IMG/VR virus record: IMGVR_UViG_3300032770_000030 | Coordinates: 1-49,407 of that record | DNA length: 49,407 nt | Direction: 5' to 3' (one strand) | Origin: a virus | In this document: piece by piece, positions 1 through 8,792 of the stretch | How the letters are laid out: each line of letters opens with the position of its first letter | How positions within the stretch are numbered: position 1 is the stretch's first letter | The notes under the pieces: generated by a model | Database searches by the model: none | Seen by the model: only the letters and a program-made list of their open reading frames with translations | What the model was told of the DNA's origin: nothing | Translations under genes and position numbers: made by a program

Positions 1-93
1 ACCTCCACCACCACCCCCACCACCACCGCCGAGAGCCGCAGCACCAAGTGAACCTGCCGCCCCGATACCTGCCGCCGCTGCTGCTACACACAT
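1..93 (-). CDS. Partial N-terminus of the internal virion protein (second copy of the gene start)
   Basis: This minus-strand reading frame encodes the first 31 residues (MCVAAAAAGIGAAGS...) of the gene that is complete near the right edge, and it is cut by the window start. It carries ten consecutive glycines where the complete copy has nine. An AAGGAG sequence six bases before the ATG is a strong ribosome-binding site. It is an assembly duplicate of one gene, not a second gene. Confidence 0.85.
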   Translation of the reverse strand, partial: MCVAAAAAGIGAAGSLGAAALGGGGGGGGGG

Positions 94-157
94 GATTTAC
101 TCCTTCGGGAGGTCTTTCAGTTTCAGTTCCATAACCGTATCGTCCGGCGTGTACCCA
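1..157. repeat. Left copy of the terminal overlap (circular or permuted genome)
   Basis: This stretch is repeated at the right end of the window. Outside a glycine-codon tract (about positions 1-31) the two copies are identical. The left copy is three bases longer and has a few substitutions, all inside that tract. The simplest reading is a circular assembly with an end overlap, as expected for a circularly permuted, terminally redundant phage. It could also be a short true terminal repeat. Confidence 0.9.
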
Positions 158-597
158 CGCTTCTGGAGGATGTCGAACATCTTCCCCGACATGGACACCG
201 GCCACCCCACGATACTGACGTTACGTTGGCGAAGCTCCTCTTCCACACTGGTAATGAACCTGGACATGGCCCTACGATAGTCGGGCTGCACATAGAACAT
301 GTCCACGTTCCCGCACAACTCCTTCCGAAGGTGCAGGCTGTAGTAGAGGATGGCTACACAGTAGCCGCGAAGGGTGCCGGCTTCGTCGCGTAGGGTCATG
401 GTCAGCAGCATATGAGCCGCCTCCAGAGCCAAATACACGTCGATGTTCGGATCAACCTTCAGGCCGCGCTGTCCGTGATAGGCACAGGTGTCCTTCTTGA
501 TTTCGGAGCATTCGTCCCAGGACGCCTGGCCAAGGGGGAGAATCTCCTGTGCCAGTTCATGGGTCATTGGCTCAATAGCGATAGTCAAGGCTTCCAT
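97..597 (-). CDS. GNAT-like N-acyltransferase of the tail module
   Basis: A 166-residue protein that resembles the GNAT acyltransferases often found among podovirus structural genes. The middle has the expected strand pattern (RGYCVAILYY, then CGNVDMFYVQPDYR) where acetyl-CoA binding strands beta4 and beta5 would lie. The C-terminus (ILQKRGYTPDDTVMELKL) matches the usual GNAT end. The start codon overlaps the preceding stop as TAATG, with GGGGG upstream, so translation is probably coupled to the tail nozzle gene. The substrate is unknown; it might acylate a virion or host protein. The family call is fairly confident and the role is inference. Confidence 0.6.
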   Translation of the reverse strand: MEALTIAIEPMTHELAQEILPLGQASWDECSEIKKDTCAYHGQRGLKVDPNIDVYLALEAAHMLLTMTLRDEAGTLRGYCVAILYYSLHLRKELCGNVDMFYVQPDYRRAMSRFITSVEEELRQRNVSIVGWPVSMSGKMFDILQKRGYTPDDTVMELKLKDLPKE

Positions 598-3455
598 TAG
601 AAACCCCCTTTAATAAGCTCTAATTCGAGGTGACTTGCCCGGAACGGGGTAAAGGCCGTGTGCCTGACCTGAAAGGCTCTGCGCCGGAACCGGCCCGCAG
701 GCGTTATTGTCGCACGTTGGCCCTGGTTCAGAGGCATTGTCCTGAAGGCCGAATAACTCTGATAGTCGTTGTCCGTATAGGCGACCATCGCATTACTGCT
801 CACAATGTCCCCAATCAGGGAGATGCGGCGGCAATGCTTCCACTCACTAGTCTCCCCATCAATCCGCTCAGTGACCAGCCTGACGTTGATCGGGTTGGTG
901 ACATCGCTATAGTAGGCGTAGTCCTGGAGGTAGATCACCCCACTGGTTTCGTCCTGGAGGTAGTCCTGATCCAGTATCTGTGTGGAAGCAGCACAGTCGA
1001 AATGGTTCTCACTGTAGCCCGTCAGGGTAGCAGTGCCTGCATTGGTGTCCAGCGCCGATGGAACCAGATAGGTGAAGGTGTTAGGCCCACTCACCATAGC
1101 GTTCCAGAGACCATTGTAGCCAGAAGTTGAGGCACCGCTGATGAGAACAGGGTCCCCATCGTTGAGGCCGTGGCCAGTGGCTTGCGCCGTCACCGTACCA
1201 TAGGAGTCGCAAGATAGCGACTGTATAGTCACAGTCTGGTTGGCCGTGGTGCTGGTCCACACGTCCCATTGCTGGGTGGTGAAGTTGTATACAAGGGTTA
1301 TGTTCGACGCATACAGAGTGATGAGATAAAGGGAGTAACCTGCTGCATCAAGGTTGTTTGAGCGAACATTTACCAGAGGGTCGGCCTGAAGGATACGGTC
1401 GATGAAAGGCGTGCTGATCCTGACAGGGGAGAAGTTCTGGAACATATAGACGCCCTGGCCTTCGATCTTAGTTTGGCCAACCCATACTATGTTGCCTTGC
1501 ATCTCACGAACGCTCTCACCGTTGGCGCACCCCACATCGAAGGGCAGCGATGTTTGAGGGGCGAGCGGACTCGATGGTGGAGGTGTCCCATTGTCGTAGA
1601 AGAACTCCGTTGTCCACTGGCCAAAGGCTACAACGAACTGGCCCAGCTTGGCCAAGGCCACCCCACCATTAGGCTCGTTCTCCATAGCCACATACTGGGT
1701 TGCCACCCACGTTGTGGGGTCGTTGATGTTGGAGTTCCAGATGCGACCTTGCGGGTCCATCACGAAGAAGTAGGTGTCCAGCACCACAAGGCCAGGGACC
1801 GTAGTGGCTGGGTAATTGGCACTGGTCGTGAGTTTGGTCAGCAACTGGAGCGACGCGTTGTAGTCATACAGGTCGTAGGGCGACTTGAAGACCAGCAACG
1901 GACTTGCTACCGTACTGGATGTCTGGTTGAAGTGATAAAACTGGTTGGCCACTGTAGGGCTTAGGGCATACGTGCCGCCACCAATGGAGATGTACCATAC
2001 GTCATCGTAGTAGTTGGAAGAAGCATCAATGCCAGAGGTGAACCACAGGTTGCCATAGGCGAAGAACTCCCCGTCACGAGGCGTCCAGCCAGAGGTGAAG
2101 GAGCAGTTCGTATTGGTGAACGTGGTGCCGTTGGTCGTTGACCACAGTACGTGGTCGTAGGTGCCGGTGGCCTGGAGTTCAAGGACATAGACTGTGCTGC
2201 CGATTGTGGCCACGCGACATGCCTTCGAGCCACCGTTTGAGGTGCCGTTGAGCATGGCGTATGCCTTGACATTGAAGCCCTCGTTGGATGTCTGGAAGCT
2301 GATCGTCGGCGGCACCGTGTAGCCGGAACCCTGGTTGGTGAAGGTTATCTCGGTGTACTGACCACCATCGAAGTCGGTATCGGGGTCGTCGTCTACATCA
2401 ACGAAGCCAAAGGCGGCGGCGCTCGTGCCATTGCCCCCAATCAGGGTGATGGAGGACGAGGGGATAGAGAAGCCCTGCCCTGCGGAGTCGAACGCGGCGA
2501 TAGGCCATAGGCCCGACGAGGCTACTCCAAAGGGGTTTGCACTGACGAGAGTCCATGTAACACCCCCTGTGCCGCCATCTGTCCACAGGTCTGAGGTGGC
2601 CGACGAGAAGGCGTCGATCAGCAAGCCCCCACAAACGTAGAGGGAAGTGCCCAAGCCATAGAAGGCGAAGTCGCTTCTGGCAATCCAGGGTGCACCATTC
2701 AGGCCAGTAGCCTGCGTCCAGCTTGACCCGTTACTGGAATACCAAACATCGTTGTATTTTGTGTTGGGGTACAGGCCATCAGGGCTAGTGGAGGAGTTCT
2801 GTCCTGCGCCCCCTGCTATCCACATGAAGCCGTTGAAGACCGTTGCGCCGAAGCGGCGACGTGCAGGCCACGCACTCGATGCAACCTGGGTCCAGTTAAT
2901 GCCGTCAGGGGTGGACCACACATCGCTGTAGTGGGTGCCAGTGGCCGAAGCTGCACCACCCATTAGATAGAGGGTGTTGTTGAAGACAAGGAGTGCGCCC
3001 TTCGCACGAGCGGCCCAGGGGGCAGCAGAAGTGATCTGGGTCCAACTGGTCCCATTGGCGCTTCGCCATACATCATTCAGGGCTGCGCCCGACGAATTGA
3101 CACCACCCATCACATAGAGGTAGCCGTTGAACCCCACCGTCATAGGTCCTGTGCGGTCGCCAAAGGCCGCACTGGAGGTAGCTTCAATCGCCGTCAACAG
3201 TGCCGACGAACCACTCAGCACATTGAGGGTGTCGCCGCTGATCGAGTAGAGGTTGTTCTGGTAGTTGGTGATCCCCTGACCAGTTCCCACTGTTCCCTGA
3301 TAGGCAATCTGAAGCCCCGGCCGCTTACGGGCCATCAGCATCTTGCGCGGCGTCACGTCCGTCACGCAGTTGACTGCCTTGGCATCGTAGAAGGTAGTCT
3401 GGTCCCGAGTCTCAAGTGGCTCGATCAGCGGAACACGGACAGGATTGGTGTCCAT
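597..3455 (-). CDS. Tail nozzle / packaged-DNA stabilisation protein with inserted Kelch propeller
   Basis: A 952-residue protein. The N-terminus (about 1-90: VPLIEPLETR, YDAKAVNCVTD, KRPGLQIAYQ) and the C-terminal third resemble the P22 gp10 / T7 gp12 class that forms the tail tube below the adaptor. Residues about 105-495 hold at least five Kelch-like blades, seen as repeats of a hydrophobic strand plus GG (YLYVMGG, TLYLMGG, FMWIAGG, SLYVCGG) followed by DVWRSANGTSWTQ-type strands. P22 gp10 is about half this length, so the propeller looks like an insertion. The first ATG after a GAGGT ribosome-binding site is at 3455; a TTG three bases earlier is less likely. The upstream neighbour is the tail adaptor, in the canonical gene order. 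Confidence 0.8.
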   Translation of the reverse strand: MDTNPVRVPLIEPLETRDQTTFYDAKAVNCVTDVTPRKMLMARKRPGLQIAYQGTVGTGQGITNYQNNLYSISGDTLNVLSGSSALLTAIEATSSAAFGDRTGPMTVGFNGYLYVMGGVNSSGAALNDVWRSANGTSWTQITSAAPWAARAKGALLVFNNTLYLMGGAASATGTHYSDVWSTPDGINWTQVASSAWPARRRFGATVFNGFMWIAGGAGQNSSTSPDGLYPNTKYNDVWYSSNGSSWTQATGLNGAPWIARSDFAFYGLGTSLYVCGGLLIDAFSSATSDLWTDGGTGGVTWTLVSANPFGVASSGLWPIAAFDSAGQGFSIPSSSITLIGGNGTSAAAFGFVDVDDDPDTDFDGGQYTEITFTNQGSGYTVPPTISFQTSNEGFNVKAYAMLNGTSNGGSKACRVATIGSTVYVLELQATGTYDHVLWSTTNGTTFTNTNCSFTSGWTPRDGEFFAYGNLWFTSGIDASSNYYDDVWYISIGGGTYALSPTVANQFYHFNQTSSTVASPLLVFKSPYDLYDYNASLQLLTKLTTSANYPATTVPGLVVLDTYFFVMDPQGRIWNSNINDPTTWVATQYVAMENEPNGGVALAKLGQFVVAFGQWTTEFFYDNGTPPPSSPLAPQTSLPFDVGCANGESVREMQGNIVWVGQTKIEGQGVYMFQNFSPVRISTPFIDRILQADPLVNVRSNNLDAAGYSLYLITLYASNITLVYNFTTQQWDVWTSTTANQTVTIQSLSCDSYGTVTAQATGHGLNDGDPVLISGASTSGYNGLWNAMVSGPNTFTYLVPSALDTNAGTATLTGYSENHFDCAASTQILDQDYLQDETSGVIYLQDYAYYSDVTNPINVRLVTERIDGETSEWKHCRRISLIGDIVSSNAMVAYTDNDYQSYSAFRTMPLNQGQRATITPAGRFRRRAFQVRHTAFTPFRASHLELELIKGGF

Positions 3456-3458
3456 CAA

Positions 3459-4214
3459 TTACCTCGAACGGGTGTCATAAAGGAAGCGGATCGAATCGGT
3501 GTTTTCCTGCGACCAGTCAACCATCTCTTCATATTGTTGGGCCGCCCTCATGCTGATCTCCTTCACCCGATCCATCGACGTGGCGTACTCCATACTGATC
3601 TCATTGGCCAGGCACCATGACAGGGCCTGATAGCACTCCTGCGGGAAGTCCACAGGATCAGTCCCAAGATTAACATCATCAAGTGTTGATAGGCACACCA
3701 ACCATATGGTCCTTGTAGCATCGTTAGGTGTAGGATAGAACGTGATAAAGCTGCTCACCCCAGTATATGCACTATCGTCCAGAGGTTGATACCAGTAACT
3801 ATTAACCACACCAAGACTTCCCTTAGCTCCGTACTGGTTATACTCCTGGATGGAGAGAGGGTCGATCGGTGTGTCGAAGCTGTTTGAATCTCTGATGAAG
3901 GCATACGTCACCTTTAGAATCTTTGAACAAACCACAGCACCTGTGCCTGAAGCATAGGGACCTATCTCATAAGTGTTCTGGCCTTCTATCAGAGGCACCG
4001 TGTTGTAGACAATCTTCCACATGGGAAGACCCTTACGAATCCACGCCTTAATCATCATGTTGAAGGCGAGCTGGACGTTGGCATAGTCTTGTGATGATGG
4101 GGGGTTAGTAGCGTCGAACGTCCCACAAAGGCGCAAGGCACGGTTCATTATGTCACTTGCCTGGACAGAAAAAGTGGTAGTAGTCAGTACTGTAGGAGTT
4201 ACTATGAGTGACAT
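3459..4214 (-). CDS. Head-to-tail adaptor (P22 gp4 / T7 gp11-like)
   Basis: A 251-residue protein of the adaptor family that sits between portal and tail nozzle. Visible hallmarks are the N-terminal helical stretch ASDIMNRALRLCG, the segment FNMMIKAWIRKGLPMW (the long helix followed by a Trp), and a C-terminal helical half (ECYQALSWCLANEISMEY). Length and position immediately before the nozzle gene fit this class. The stop is followed directly by the nozzle's ribosome-binding site, indicating one operon. A cargo function is unlikely. Confidence 0.75.
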   Translation of the reverse strand: MSLIVTPTVLTTTTFSVQASDIMNRALRLCGTFDATNPPSSQDYANVQLAFNMMIKAWIRKGLPMWKIVYNTVPLIEGQNTYEIGPYASGTGAVVCSKILKVTYAFIRDSNSFDTPIDPLSIQEYNQYGAKGSLGVVNSYWYQPLDDSAYTGVSSFITFYPTPNDATRTIWLVCLSTLDDVNLGTDPVDFPQECYQALSWCLANEISMEYATSMDRVKEISMRAAQQYEEMVDWSQENTDSIRFLYDTRSR

Positions 4215-4445
4215 GGTAGCACCAATCTATATTTGCCTAAAAGCGGCTTGTGTGATTGTGGCAGGATGGTCCGGTATTATCTACCGGGCAACCTGGGCTA
4301 TGTTGAGCCTTGATTTAAAAGTGGAGCTACGCAACCACATACCACGTGGTCGTCGAGGCAACGTATCTGAATTTAGTCGCTAGATATCCTGTCACGGAAC
4401 TGGCACCCCCTGCAATCGACGCCCGTATGGAGCCCGGTACCCCAA
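4215..4445. other. 231-nt gap between tailspike and adaptor genes
   Basis: No supported gene lies here in a structural operon that otherwise has almost no spacing. It holds a 6-bp hairpin (4271-4287, CCGGTA/TACCGG, five-base loop) and a 10-bp perfect palindrome ACCACGTGGT near 4342. No U-tract follows the hairpin on either strand. It may be a remnant of exchange of the receptor-binding module or a regulatory spacer. Confidence 0.4.
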
Positions 4446-6380
4446 CTATGCTGGTAGCCCAGTGTTGTACTTTGTCACCTTCCAGCAGTTAGAGATGTGT
4501 GCGGCATCAATCCGTGAGAATGTGAATCGGATTACGCAGTCGGCTGTGAGCGTCACCAGCGTCGTGCTGTTGCACGATATGGTAATCGTGTTACTTCCGT
4601 TGATTGCGCCCTTAATGCGGAACTCACGATACATGCCGCTAAACAGATTGTTTCCTACACTGTCAAGGGCAATCGTGCGCGGTGCCGTGAGGGCAGTCTC
4701 AAACCGGATGATATTCGGATCGCCTAGCGTGGCTGTGTAATTTGCGTCACCGTTATCAGTTGGACTAAGTTCATCATTCTTCCATCTATCAACTGTTAGA
4801 GTATTAAGGGTCGTACTACTCGCAAAGTTAGACAGCTGCCACGAGTTCGCATCCGTAGATAAATCTTTAAGTCGGGTAGGACAGACAGCACCAAGGATGT
4901 ATACATTCGATCCGAGCGTTGTTGCACCTACCACAATCGTGCCCAGCTCAAGATAACCAGTACCCGTACTACCGCCCTGATTAAAAATATTGATCGTACC
5001 ACTTGCCGGATTCAATACTCCAGTAGTCCCACCCAGATTGAACTGATTGATACGGATGTGCCCGTTACCAGTAAAGTCTAACAGGTTATACGCGGCCGTA
5101 TAGCTGTATACCTCCAACTTTATTGCACCGATCGTCAACACAGATGCTGCCTGCGTATTCATCAGCTGAGCATTGGTTACGCTCAGAATCTCGATCGCCT
5201 CAATCGTCCAGTTGTAACCCCTGATCTGGTTGAAGATCGGGCCCGCCATACTGGCAGCAGTGACCGTGAACCGTCCCCAAACGTTATTGGGCGTCGCATT
5301 AACGCCACCATTCCAATTAATCGCACCACCGGACAACGTACCACCAAAAACCAGGTCGTTCCAGTAACACCCCCACGGACAACCAACGCCAGACAGCAAC
5401 CCGATGCCGTAATATCCGGCATTAAATGTGAGACGCTCCATCGTCACGTGGAACCACATCGTGTTGAAGAAGATGCAATTTGCGGCGGTATTGGCAACAG
5501 CCTGGGTATTGGCATATGTAAACGTGATGTCGGACAGATGCACGCCATACGACGTAGCTGAGCCACTGGCACCAAAATTCAAAATTGGTACATTGTTTGT
5601 ATTTTGAGTAATGGTCGTGCCGCCGGCTTCACCCTGTATCGCCCAGTTCTGCGAAGTTGGGATAGTCAACGCTGCGCTGATTAGGTAATTACCCTGCGGC
5701 AGCAGACCACGCCGGTTGTTTGCGATAACGTACGTCAGCCACGCCTGTAGCGCAGCTGTGTCATCGGTAACACCATTACCAGTTGCACCAAACGCTTTCG
5801 CATCGACAGGTTGGTCAAGAAGCCAACTCAATAAAGAACGTGCGACTTCTCCGGCCCCAAGACCGATGAGAAAGGTAAAAATCGACAAGACGAACGCAGC
5901 AAGCGTATTAAAAGTCGTCTGCAAAAGACCCGAGCCGCGACTGACAGGAGCTATTTCTGCGCCAGTAAGCGTTCCTGCATCTGTCGAAGTCCCGTTGGCT
6001 ATAGGCGAAATTGCAAGTGTTGATTCCGCTGCTGTAGTTGTTTGCACCAAAAGACCACTTTGACTTACCCCAACAAGTTCAGAACCGGTCAAGGTGCCAG
6101 CGGCAGGGAGGTCTGTAATTATGGCATCATTAAGGATAATGTCTGTAAAGGTAGCCCCCACCACATTGGTACCTGAGACCTGCAATGAGTAGTGTCCGTT
6201 AGCGGCATAGAAAGCAAAATAGCCAGTAGAGCTTGTGGTTAGTGGGTTAGAGGTTACTGTAACCCCATTGTCAGAGTAAATGGTTGCTTTTGCCCCACCA
6301 GGATACGTCAAAACAGTTACAGAGGCCCCAGCCACAGCGACGCCCAGGGAGTTCGACAGATTGTTCTGGTAACGTTCCAT
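4446..6380 (-). CDS. Tailspike / tail fibre with pectate-lyase-type beta-helix
   Basis: A 644-residue receptor-binding protein. Residues 1-90 look like a virion-anchor domain (SLGVAVAGASVTVLTYPGG, NGHYSLQVSG). At about 190-215 the segment DAKAFGATGNGVTDDTAALQ is the typical start of a pectate_lyase_3 right-handed beta-helix, which then continues with repeating Asn/Gly-rich strands to about residue 500. The C-terminus (FRIKGAINGSNTITIS) looks like a small beta trimerisation or tip domain. The beta-helix class often binds or cleaves host surface polysaccharide. The chosen ATG lies three bases after the upstream stop. The gene looks more AT-rich than its neighbours, as expected for an exchanged host-range gene. 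Confidence 0.8.
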   Translation of the reverse strand: MERYQNNLSNSLGVAVAGASVTVLTYPGGAKATIYSDNGVTVTSNPLTTSSTGYFAFYAANGHYSLQVSGTNVVGATFTDIILNDAIITDLPAAGTLTGSELVGVSQSGLLVQTTTAAESTLAISPIANGTSTDAGTLTGAEIAPVSRGSGLLQTTFNTLAAFVLSIFTFLIGLGAGEVARSLLSWLLDQPVDAKAFGATGNGVTDDTAALQAWLTYVIANNRRGLLPQGNYLISAALTIPTSQNWAIQGEAGGTTITQNTNNVPILNFGASGSATSYGVHLSDITFTYANTQAVANTAANCIFFNTMWFHVTMERLTFNAGYYGIGLLSGVGCPWGCYWNDLVFGGTLSGGAINWNGGVNATPNNVWGRFTVTAASMAGPIFNQIRGYNWTIEAIEILSVTNAQLMNTQAASVLTIGAIKLEVYSYTAAYNLLDFTGNGHIRINQFNLGGTTGVLNPASGTINIFNQGGSTGTGYLELGTIVVGATTLGSNVYILGAVCPTRLKDLSTDANSWQLSNFASSTTLNTLTVDRWKNDELSPTDNGDANYTATLGDPNIIRFETALTAPRTIALDSVGNNLFSGMYREFRIKGAINGSNTITISCNSTTLVTLTADCVIRFTFSRIDAAHISNCWKVTKYNTGLPA

Positions 6381-6382
6381 GG

Positions 6383-6862
6383 TCAAGTCCCATAGATTTG
6401 ATAGATGGAAGTATTAGGTTGCCACTGGTACAGGAAGGCATTCGTGTAAGTGGTGGTGAAGCCAGCGTTGTCCTTCCACTGGCCGCTCCATGTGATGAGA
6501 GCGCCAACGGAGTATTGGGTGATGAAGGTGATGACGCCGGTGGGCAGGGAGATTGTGTAGTTGGTCCCTGAGACCTGGGCCACCGAGTTGACGAAGATGG
6601 TTGGGGTTCCCGCTACGATGTTGCCTGTAGGCGTGTAGTTGGGACCGTTGAAGGTGTCCGGGGGTTCAGGCTGTGTCCAGGGCAGGGGCTGCTCGTCAGG
6701 GATGCCACGAACGAAGTCCTGAGGCTGACGAATCTCCCAGTCCTGGTGACAGACATAGACGCCATCCCACCGGAGCTTCATCTCCTCTGCCTTGCGCTTG
6801 AAGCCGCAGACATAGCAGATTGCGTTCCAGCTTCCCTTCTTGTAGAAGTCGCGTGCGCCCAT
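6383..6862 (-). CDS. Minor virion protein with N-terminal zinc-finger-like cysteines
   Basis: A 159-residue protein starting MGARDFYKKGSWN. The N-terminal part has a CYVCG pair and a later YVCHQDW, a possible zinc-binding site linked to the KLRWDGVYVC segment found in similar podovirus proteins. The C-terminal half (about 80-159) is beta-rich and repetitive, like a small structural domain. The start is set by AGGGG five bases upstream; longer versions from an upstream GTG lack a site. Placed directly before the tailspike, it may help attach it. Function unproven. Confidence 0.6.
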   Translation of the reverse strand: MGARDFYKKGSWNAICYVCGFKRKAEEMKLRWDGVYVCHQDWEIRQPQDFVRGIPDEQPLPWTQPEPPDTFNGPNYTPTGNIVAGTPTIFVNSVAQVSGTNYTISLPTGVITFITQYSVGALITWSGQWKDNAGFTTTYTNAFLYQWQPNTSIYQIYGT

Positions 6863-6947
6863 ACAAGCCCCTTTGGGACAATAAAAAAGGCAAGGCGGGG
6901 CATAGCCCCGGCTCACCTTTACTAGCCTACAATGATACCTGATTCTG

Positions 6948-7130
6948 TCAGTTTCCGGTGAACCGCTCTAACTGGTCAGGGCCGCTTACATGCACGCGCA
7001 TGGTGTTGGACGCAGCTATGAGGCTTCCATCCTTTCTGACCTCAGTGATAGAGAGCTTGATACCCTTCCATAGAACCTTATCGCCTACCATAAAAAAGCG
7101 GGCAGGTTCGACCTTTTTGTTGGTTGCCAT
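6948..7130 (-). CDS. Small KOW/SH3-like hypothetical protein
   Basis: A 60-residue protein with VGDKVLWKGIKLSITEV followed by a short beta pattern, suggesting a small SH3-like barrel. Its start overlaps the stop of the upstream structural gene by one base, so it is translationally coupled. No recognised family; role unknown. Confidence 0.55.
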   Translation of the reverse strand: MATNKKVEPARFFMVGDKVLWKGIKLSITEVRKDGSLIAASNTMRVHVSGPDQLERFTGN

Positions 7131-7564
7131 TATGCACTCGCTGAGTATTTGACCGTGTGGATCAGGAGCATCACAGATGCGTCAGTGGGGAAAGCTGCGC
7201 CACTGGCTACTACCTGAAGGGAAACAGAACCTGTGACGCCTGCCCCGGCATTATTCTGTAGCCCCCCATAGCGCCAGGCTTCTACTTTTCCTCGGCCATA
7301 GAGTTCAGTTATGGCCACAGGTGTAGTAGCGTCCCAGGACAAAAGGCAGATCACTCCATCAGTGATGGAATACTCGATCTTGTCTATGCGCAACAAGGTC
7401 GGAGGGAAAGACCCGCTCATGCCAGGGTGTGTACTTGAAAGACTCGATGCCACAATAATATCGGTGATCGGGTAGGCCGCAGTAAGGTCTCCTGTTACCT
7501 TGAACACAGAGTTCCTTGGCCCATCAATCAGAGTCTGTACTGCAATGGCGTATTCGGCTGACAT
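7130..7564 (-). CDS. Conserved phage virion-associated protein
   Basis: A 144-residue beta-rich protein (YAIAVQTLIDGPRNSVFKVTG, then GVICLLSWDATTP). It resembles uncharacterised proteins encoded between capsid and tail genes of podoviruses. No signal or membrane segment is seen. It sits in the minor-structural cluster with three-base spacing to its neighbour, so a structural role is likely but inferred. Confidence 0.6.
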   Translation of the reverse strand: MSAEYAIAVQTLIDGPRNSVFKVTGDLTAAYPITDIIVASSLSSTHPGMSGSFPPTLLRIDKIEYSITDGVICLLSWDATTPVAITELYGRGKVEAWRYGGLQNNAGAGVTGSVSLQVVASGAAFPTDASVMLLIHTVKYSASA

Positions 7565-7567
7565 GAT

Positions 7568-8002
7568 TTAGCCCACTATGTTGGTGATGCCATAACGACA
7601 GCCTACACGAATAGAGCCTGCTGTCAGGGCTGTGTTAAGGGCCACGCTGGCTACAGAGTTGGCCGTCTTGTTTGACCAATAGAAGCCAGGGCCGTTTGTC
7701 TGCCTTATGATTACCGGGATGGTTGATGTACCTGCCGAGGACGGAAGGTAGATACGAAAGACAAAAAACTGTCCGTAGCTACTATCTGAAAAGATACAGG
7801 AGATCATCCCTGCGCTTGCTATGGTTGCTGTAAGGTCCACCTGGAGAAAGATTTCTTGCAGATAATACCCAGGTGCGCCTGTTACAAGAGTAGTTGACCC
7901 CGTGCCCGTTGCTGAGTTTATTGTTGCAGCCACATATTCATTGGGCACACGGCTCGGATAGTAGATGTCCGAACTGCCCAGGAGGTCAATACCCTGAGCC
8001 AT
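7568..8002 (-). CDS. Small beta-rich structural protein
   Basis: A 144-residue protein rich in Ser, Thr, Ala and Gly (SATGTGSTTLVTG, TIPVIIRQTNGPGF), consistent with a jelly-roll or Ig-like virion decoration domain. It lies between two other beta-rich genes with two-base gaps. Not recognised as a named family; structural role inferred from composition and position. Confidence 0.55.
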   Translation of the reverse strand: MAQGIDLLGSSDIYYPSRVPNEYVAATINSATGTGSTTLVTGAPGYYLQEIFLQVDLTATIASAGMISCIFSDSSYGQFFVFRIYLPSSAGTSTIPVIIRQTNGPGFYWSNKTANSVASVALNTALTAGSIRVGCRYGITNIVG

Positions 8003-8004
8003 GA

Positions 8005-8781
8005 TTAACGCTCCTGTTCTACTGTGATGAAATCTACATCAAGTGTCTGTGTAGTGCCAGAGGTTGTTGCCATACCTATGCTGGGGGTACACAAGACTGT
8101 CGTAATGGTAGGTGCGCTAATGCGGGCAACTGCTCCAGCATTCTGTGGGTTGCCTGTAGTACCGATGTTGGACTGAGGAATGAAGCCAACAAGCTGCGTG
8201 TCCACATAGGCCAGAATATCGCCTAAGCGGGTTATGTAAAAAGCCAGTTGAACTGGGGTGCCATTGGTGATGGTGTAGGCCGCCGGTGCGATAGTTACAC
8301 TGGTTGTTGTCGAGCTTATTGCGCTGTTGAGCGTCAGTGTCGAAGTCGAACCTACCCACTTGAAGTAGACACCATCAGTGATTGTGGTGCCTGTAAAGTT
8401 GGCGTTTGTGTTGATGAGACCTGCTACAGTAGTGGCTGTAGAGACTGTAGAATGTCCGACCAAGCCCACTTCGAAGAAGACCTTTTTGGGGGCTACATTC
8501 AGACTGAATGACGGGGTTACTAGCTGAATCTGTTCAAAGGAGCCTGTCAAGGCAGAAATGCGACCAACCCCACCAGCAGCGCTATGGGCGGCAAAACTGC
8601 CTGTGCCTGTGATGGTGTAGGTGTTGCCGGTAGTGAACGAGAAGTTCTGGTCGAAGTCATCGAAGAACTGGTGGTAGAAGGCAGGGTTGCCATTGCCACA
8701 GTCCGCCAGGGGTTGGAAGATTTGGTCAGTAGTGCCCCCGGACGGGGTCCGAATGGGGGGTTGCGAAGCTACACCAGCCAT
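8005..8781 (-). CDS. Lectin-like (concanavalin-type) structural protein
   Basis: A 258-residue protein. After an N-terminal linker (TPSGGTTDQIF) comes FYHQFFDDFDQ and then alternating strands with LGDILAYVDTQLVGFI, a pattern seen in concanavalin-like jelly-roll domains of phage head or tail decorations. No catalytic signature is visible. It could be a capsid fibre or a glycan-binding decoration. Family assignment is tentative. Confidence 0.5.
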   Translation of the reverse strand: MAGVASQPPIRTPSGGTTDQIFQPLADCGNGNPAFYHQFFDDFDQNFSFTTGNTYTITGTGSFAAHSAAGGVGRISALTGSFEQIQLVTPSFSLNVAPKKVFFEVGLVGHSTVSTATTVAGLINTNANFTGTTITDGVYFKWVGSTSTLTLNSAISSTTTSVTIAPAAYTITNGTPVQLAFYITRLGDILAYVDTQLVGFIPQSNIGTTGNPQNAGAVARISAPTITTVLCTPSIGMATTSGTTQTLDVDFITVEQER

Positions 8782-8792
8782 GATGGCTCTCC

